62,381 bases of DNA from Staphylococcus pasteuri. GTDB taxonomy: Bacteria; Bacillota; Bacilli; Staphylococcales; Staphylococcaceae. Of the stretch, positions 62,301-62,381 are shown one piece after another. Positions within the stretch are counted from its first letter, which is position 1. The number at the start of each line of letters is the position of its first letter. Below the pieces are notes generated by a model. That model was not told the origin of the DNA and made no database searches. It saw only the letters and a program-made list of their open reading frames with translations. Made by a program: the position numbers and the translations under genes. The stretch is taken from the NCBI RefSeq assembly GCF_003970495.1, contig NZ_RXWW01000034.1:1-62381 (forward strand), given 5' to 3'.

Positions 62301-62381
62301 TTGAGAATTTTAAATTGTAAAATAAAATTAAGTGAAGTAATTTATGAAGTACAAACAAATAAAAATAAATATTTTAAATAC
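62301..62381 (+). CDS. Small basic protein, family member 2, cut by the window end
   Basis: From TTG 62301, behind AAGGAGAC, the frame RILNCKIKLSEVIYEVQTNK continues to the last base. It resembles the N-terminus of the 60322-60486 product at about half the positions, with lysines in similar places. Confidence 0.6.
   Translation, partial: MRILNCKIKLSEVIYEVQTNKNKYFKY

Overview
The window is low-GC Firmicute DNA, almost certainly the chromosome of a Staphylococcus species and probably a coagulase-negative one. The evidence is the gene order ssrA-smpB-rnr-esterase-secG-(membrane protein)-eno-gpmI-tpiA-pgk-gapA-cggR, followed by an epimerase gene, clpP and tRNA-Arg, and the fact that the proteins closely match staphylococcal families. 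The species cannot be fixed by eye.

Layout. (1) 1-1.2 kb: decayed mobile-element DNA beside the 3' end of tmRNA, including a broken phage or satellite-type small terminase gene. (2) 1.2-18.1 kb: conserved core genome. It holds tmRNA with its partner SmpB and RNase R (ribosome rescue and RNA decay), secG, the lower-glycolysis block under the repressor CggR with its promoter and operator visible, small membrane proteins, a candidate small RNA, and clpP with a CtsR box over its promoter. (3) 18.1 kb to the window end: one side of a Siphovirus-type prophage inserted at tRNA-Arg(CCG). The integrase and the second attachment site lie beyond the window.

Prophage order, almost all on the minus strand and so transcribed from right to left: immunity switch (cro-like gene, CI-like gene and ImmA-type protease, about 58.7-60.2 kb); antirepressor; recombination genes (Gp157, Sak4-like ATPase, DUF669 SSB-like protein, HNH nuclease); replication genes (initiator with internal iterons, DnaC-like loader); a long run of small overlapping early genes (DUF1064, DUF3310, methyltransferase-like protein, dUTPase, RinB); RinA-like late activator; HNH; TerS, TerL, portal, Clp-fold protease, capsid, connectors, tail tube, frameshifted tail chaperone, tape measure, distal tail, tail/receptor-binding protein; holin and amidase; then a 1.7 kb attachment-side region carrying many terminator hairpins and micro-genes. 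To the right of the immunity switch, on the plus strand, is an accessory block of tiny membrane, basic, lipoprotein and HTH genes with duplicated leaders and strongly structured DNA.

How the parts work together: CI/ImmA holds lysogeny. Cro, the antirepressor and the early operon would drive replication and recombination. RinA/RinB would switch on packaging and morphogenesis, and holin plus amidase would end the cycle. Three coding lesions suggest that the prophage is decaying: an in-frame TAA in the distal tail gene, a frameshift in the antirepressor, and a TAG in a small early gene. The least explained regions are the 60.2-62.4 kb accessory block, the 18.2-20.0 kb hairpin ladder, and a plus-strand zinc-ribbon gene inside the early operon.
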